Shown here in pieces: positions 5,298 through 8,419 of a stretch of DNA of 8,419 bases. The stretch is taken from contig JAPLGJ010000039.1 of the NCBI GenBank assembly GCA_026390215.1, positions 1 to 8,419 of the forward strand. Reading direction: 5' to 3'. Under the pieces are notes generated by a model. It searched no databases and was not told the origin of the DNA. It worked only from the letters and a program-made list of their open reading frames with translations. Both the position numbers and the translations under genes were made by a program. Positions within the stretch are counted from its first letter, which is position 1, and the number at the start of each line of letters is the position of its first letter. The DNA comes from Caldisericota bacterium. GTDB lineage: Bacteria > Caldisericota > Caldisericia > Cryosericales > Cryosericaceae.

Positions 5298-7064
5298 GTG
5301 ATGACTAGTACGGAAACCAGAAGGACGAACAAGCTCAGACACCTTGGCCCTGCGCTCTCGCCGTATTGGCCGCAGTATGTCGGCGGCATCATCATTCTTG
5401 GCACGGTCGACGTCATCCAGACGGTCATCCCGGGGATCACGGCGCGCGTCATCGACGAGCTGGCGGTGTTCAGGGCGGGACCTCGTGAGCTGGGAGCAGC
5501 GCTGTTCCAGATAGGCCTCCTGGTCGTGGCGATGACCATCGGGCGGTATCTCTGGAGGTATCTGCTGTGGGGTTCGGCCAGGCGGGTTGAAGAGCAGATG
5601 CGCCGCAGCCTCTTTGCCAAGTTCATGGCGCTTTCAGCGGAGTTCCACGACCGGCACAAGACGGGAGACCTGATGGCGCTCGTGACCAACGACCTCGAGG
5701 CCGTGCGGGAGGCGCTGGGCGACGGCCTGCTCATGATTTCGGACTTCATCATCATGACGACCTTCACGCTGATCGCCATGTTCCGCTTCAACCGCTCACT
5801 GACCCTGATGACGCTGGTGCCTCTCGTGCTCATCGCGCTGGTCGTGACGCGCTCGGGCCCCATCGTATTCCGGCTGTTCAAGCGTGTGCAGGACGCGTTC
5901 TCCGCCCTGAGCGACTATGTGCAGGAGGCCATGACCGGCATCCGGGTCATCAAGGTCTTCACCCGCGAGGAGGCTGCTGCCCGCGGCCTGCGGGAACGAG
6001 CCATGGACATCGAGCGCCGCAATGTCCGGCTCGTGACGGTCTGGGGACTCACATTTCCCCTCATCGACTTCCTCGGTTCCATTGCCACGCTGATCCTCCT
6101 GTGGGCAGGCGGCCTGCTTGTCACAAGGGGGCAGTTCAGCATCGGAGGGCTGGTGGCGTTCAATACGTACATCGGCATGCTCGCCTGGCCGATGCTCGCG
6201 CTGGGCTGGGCCATCAACCTGTTCCAGAGGGGCCAGGCCTCCCTTGCCCGCATCAACGAGATCCTCGACATGCAGCCGACCATCCTCGAGCGGCCTGACG
6301 CCCTCACACTCGGCGACATGCATGGGGAGATCGCATTCGACCATGTGACGTTCGAGCGCGAGGGAAAGCGCATCCTCGACGATGTCAGCTTCCATGTCAT
6401 GCCAGGACAGAGAGTCGGTATCATCGGCCCCATCGGCTCAGGCAAGACGACGATCGTTGCCCTGCTGACGCGCGCGTATGACACGACGTCGGGACGGGTC
6501 CTGGTCGACGGGCATGACGTCCGCGACTACCGCATCGACGACCTGCGGCGGGCAATCGGCGTCGTGACCCAGGACGTGTTCCTGTTCTCGGATTCGCTCG
6601 AGGAAAACATCAACGTGACCGACCTCCCGGTGGGCGCCGAAGAGGTCCAGGAAGCGACAAGGCTGTCCGGCGTCTACAAGAACATCATGGAGTTTCAGGA
6701 CGAGTTCAGTACCGTGGTCGGCGAGCGCGGCGTCACGCTGTCCGGTGGTGAGAAGCAGCGTGTCACCATCGCGCGCGCCATTCTCAAGAAACCTCGCATC
6801 CTTGTCCTGGACGATGCCCTGTCGGCCGTGGACGCCGACACCGAGAAGCATATCCTCGACAACATCGCCAGCTTCGAGACGACACCGACGACCGTCGTCA
6901 TCAGCAACCGCATCTCTGCACTGCGGCATATGGACAAGGTGCTGGTGCTCGACAACGGACACGTCGAGGAGGAGGGGACGCACAGCGACCTCCTGCGGGC
7001 GAAGGGCATGTACTGGCATATCTTCAGGAAACAGCTGGTGGAACGCAAGGTGGAAAAGGAATGA
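5298..7064 (+). CDS. ABC exporter half-transporter with degenerate ATP site (BmrC/TM287-like subunit)
   Basis: One half of a predicted heterodimeric type IV ABC exporter in the inner membrane, probably exporting drugs or lipophilic compounds. The 588 residues hold a six-helix membrane domain (about 25-310) and a nucleotide-binding domain (about 340-580). Visible motifs: Walker A GPIGSGKT (377-384), Q-loop Q425, x-loop TVVGERG (472-478), signature LSGGEKQR (481-488), Walker B ILVLDD (501-506), D-loop SAVD. Key residues differ from consensus: D506 replaces the catalytic Glu, N537 (VISNRIS) replaces the switch His, and R354 stands where the A-loop Tyr is expected. This is the pattern of the degenerate partner in TM287/288 and BmrCD. 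The start is GTG 5298 or ATG 5301; no ribosome binding site precedes either, and the promoter predicts a leaderless message. Its stop overlaps the next gene's ATG (ATGA). Confidence 0.95.
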   Translation: MMTSTETRRTNKLRHLGPALSPYWPQYVGGIIILGTVDVIQTVIPGITARVIDELAVFRAGPRELGAALFQIGLLVVAMTIGRYLWRYLLWGSARRVEEQMRRSLFAKFMALSAEFHDRHKTGDLMALVTNDLEAVREALGDGLLMISDFIIMTTFTLIAMFRFNRSLTLMTLVPLVLIALVVTRSGPIVFRLFKRVQDAFSALSDYVQEAMTGIRVIKVFTREEAAARGLRERAMDIERRNVRLVTVWGLTFPLIDFLGSIATLILLWAGGLLVTRGQFSIGGLVAFNTYIGMLAWPMLALGWAINLFQRGQASLARINEILDMQPTILERPDALTLGDMHGEIAFDHVTFEREGKRILDDVSFHVMPGQRVGIIGPIGSGKTTIVALLTRAYDTTSGRVLVDGHDVRDYRIDDLRRAIGVVTQDVFLFSDSLEENINVTDLPVGAEEVQEATRLSGVYKNIMEFQDEFSTVVGERGVTLSGGEKQRVTIARAILKKPRILVLDDALSAVDADTEKHILDNIASFETTPTTVVISNRISALRHMDKVLVLDNGHVEEEGTHSDLLRAKGMYWHIFRKQLVERKVEKE

Positions 7065-8419
7065 GCGAACCGATCGCACAGGAAGAAGTCAGAGAGCGTT
7101 CATTCGACGTGACGCTGATGCGGCGCCTGCTGCACTTTGCGAGGCCACAGGCCTGGCTGCTTCTGCTGGCATTGGTGCTGGTCTGCGTCCTGAACGCAGG
7201 CGATATCCTGAAACCTCTGATCGTCCGCAGCGCCATCGACCAGTACGTCGATCCGACGTCGTCGAGATTCGTCCGGCTGGAGCCTGCCGAGGACGCGAAG
7301 CTGGTGGACAGCCTGGTTCCTGCGGCCGCACGGTTCGCGCTGGATGGCCGCTCGTACTACGACAAGACCGAACTTGCTCATGCGGGACGCATCCTGGGCC
7401 GTTCGCTTGCCGGGACCCAGGTCTCGTTCTACGTCATCACGCCGGACAAGGCTGCAGAGCTGGGACCCGAGGCGCTGGCCGCGTACACCAGCCGGACGGT
7501 GCCTGTCCTGTTCGCAGCGCCGGCGCCCGCCTTTGCGGAAGGCTCCTTCCTGATGAACGTGGAGGACCTCCAGCGCCTGCCCGCCGCAGAGCGTGAGTGG
7601 CTCCGCTCAGCGGACAGGGCCGGCATAGTGCGCCTGTCTCTCATCTTCCTCGTGGTCATCGCGGTCATGCTGGTCGTCGCGTATGGCAACAGGCTCCTGC
7701 TGGAGGTCGTTGGCCAGCGCATCGTGTACGACATCCGCGTCCAGCTGTTCCGGCACATTGAGCGTCTTCCCTTCAGCTACTTCGACAAGGCCCCGTCCGG
7801 TCGTCTCACGACGCGGGTCACCAATGACATTGCTGCCCTGTCCGACATGTACGTCAACTCGCTGGTCAACTTGGCCAAGGACTCGCTGCTGCTGGTGGGC
7901 GTCCTCGTCACGATGTTCACGCTGAACGCATTCCTGACGTGGATCCTGGTGGGGGTGCTGGCAGCCGTCATCGTCGTCACCGCAGCGCTGCGCATCCCCA
8001 TGCGCGATACCCACCGCATGGCGCGGACACGCATTGCCCGCATCAACGCATTCATCGCCGAGCGCCTGCAGGGTGTACGTATCGTCCAGCTGTTTGCGAT
8101 CGAGGAGAAGGAGAAGGACAAGTTCGACGTCATCAACCGTGATTTCACGCGTATCCGACTGCGCCTGGTCCACCTCAACGGCATCTTCCGGCCGCTGGTG
8201 GGCGCTCTCTCGACGTTTGCCATTGCCCTCCTCCTGTACTTCGGGGGAGACCGCATCCTCGGTGGTACCCTGTCTTTTGGAACGCTCATCACGTTCACCT
8301 TCTACGCGGCGATCTTCTTCCGCCCCGTGCAGGAGCTTGCAGAGCAGTTTGACACCATTCAGTCGGCAATGGCCTCCGCCGAGAAGATCTTCCGTGTCAT
8401 GGACGAGCCGGAGGAAGAC
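7061..8419 (+). CDS. ABC exporter half-transporter with large extracellular insertion (BmrD/TM288-like subunit, partial)
   Basis: The second half of the exporter. 453 codons are present and the nucleotide-binding domain lies beyond the right edge. It starts at an ATG overlapping the upstream TGA, with AAAAGGA directly before it, so translation should be coupled. Residues 1-30 are cytoplasmic and TM1 is at about 31-57. A hydrophilic segment of about 125 residues (roughly 63-188) follows before TM2 (about 189-215). TM3-TM4 lie at about 268-312 and TM5-TM6 at about 380-425. Family motifs include FDKAPSGRLTTRVTNDIAAL (241-260) and ERLQGVRIVQLFAIEE (334-349), the coupling-helix and TM4-TM5 regions, then SAEKIFRVMDEP leading to the missing ATPase domain. 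Most half-transporters have only a short TM1-TM2 loop; BmrD-like subunits are known to carry an extracellular domain here. By analogy this subunit should supply the consensus ATP site, which cannot be checked in this window. Confidence 0.93.
   Translation, partial: MSEPIAQEEVRERSFDVTLMRRLLHFARPQAWLLLLALVLVCVLNAGDILKPLIVRSAIDQYVDPTSSRFVRLEPAEDAKLVDSLVPAAARFALDGRSYYDKTELAHAGRILGRSLAGTQVSFYVITPDKAAELGPEALAAYTSRTVPVLFAAPAPAFAEGSFLMNVEDLQRLPAAEREWLRSADRAGIVRLSLIFLVVIAVMLVVAYGNRLLLEVVGQRIVYDIRVQLFRHIERLPFSYFDKAPSGRLTTRVTNDIAALSDMYVNSLVNLAKDSLLLVGVLVTMFTLNAFLTWILVGVLAAVIVVTAALRIPMRDTHRMARTRIARINAFIAERLQGVRIVQLFAIEEKEKDKFDVINRDFTRIRLRLVHLNGIFRPLVGALSTFAIALLLYFGGDRILGGTLSFGTLITFTFYAAIFFRPVQELAEQFDTIQSAMASAEKIFRVMDEPEED

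Noticed and set aside
5082..5342. Minus-strand open frame across the divergent intergenic region
   Set aside because: It runs through the near-consensus ABC promoter and into the start of the ABC gene, has no ribosome binding site, and the product shows no recognisable protein features.
1..8419. CRISPR, prophage, toxin-antitoxin, retron or other defence system
   Set aside because: No repeat-spacer array, integrase, reverse transcriptase, nuclease-antitoxin pair or tRNA-associated insertion was found. The genes are ordinary metabolic, repair and transport families with similar composition across the window.

Overview
The window is GC-rich (about 60% by eye), gene-dense bacterial DNA. It carries seven well-supported protein-coding genes, two of them cut by the window ends, and one doubtful small ORF. 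I saw no rRNA, tRNA, CRISPR array, insertion sequence, phage gene or integration site. The phylum cannot be fixed from sequence alone. The genes are single-copy housekeeping or accessory types, and both Shine-Dalgarno-led starts and one apparently leaderless start are present.

Layout. Everything from 1 to 5047 reads on the minus strand; everything from about 5298 to the right edge reads on the plus strand. In transcription order, the leftward block is: a radical SAM protein with the CxxxCxxC motif (5047-4094); endonuclease IV, overlapping it by ATGA (4097-3252); a 15-bp hairpin directly after the endonuclease IV stop; a secreted lipoprotein of the sulfite-oxidase/MsrP molybdopterin fold (3091-2384); a nitrilase-superfamily amidohydrolase with its own promoter and a strong ribosome binding site (2229-1480); a possible 38-residue ORF (1463-1347); an AEC-family (auxin efflux carrier type) membrane transporter (1306-434); and the start of a GNAT acetyltransferase with its own extended -10 promoter (320 to beyond position 1).

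The rightward block is an operon of two ABC exporter half-transporters that overlap by ATGA (5298-7064 and 7061 to beyond 8419). It is driven from a near-consensus promoter whose predicted transcription start falls on the start codon, so the first gene looks leaderless. The first half-transporter has a degenerate ATP site: Asp in place of the catalytic Glu, Asn in place of the switch His, and no A-loop Tyr. The second carries an insertion of about 125 residues between TM1 and TM2, predicted to lie outside the cell. Together they look like an asymmetric heterodimeric exporter of the TM287/288 and BmrCD type.

How the genes may work together. The radical SAM and endonuclease IV genes are translationally coupled, which suggests co-expression of a DNA-repair enzyme with a radical enzyme of unknown substrate. 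The nitrilase-like enzyme (which would release a carboxylate) and the AEC carrier (a family that moves organic anions) lie in tandem and could form a small metabolic unit; this is inference. No clearly new multi-gene system is visible. The most notable points are the non-Tat signal on a molybdopterin lipoprotein, the leaderless asymmetric ABC operon, and the radical SAM/nfo coupling followed by a strand-specific hairpin.
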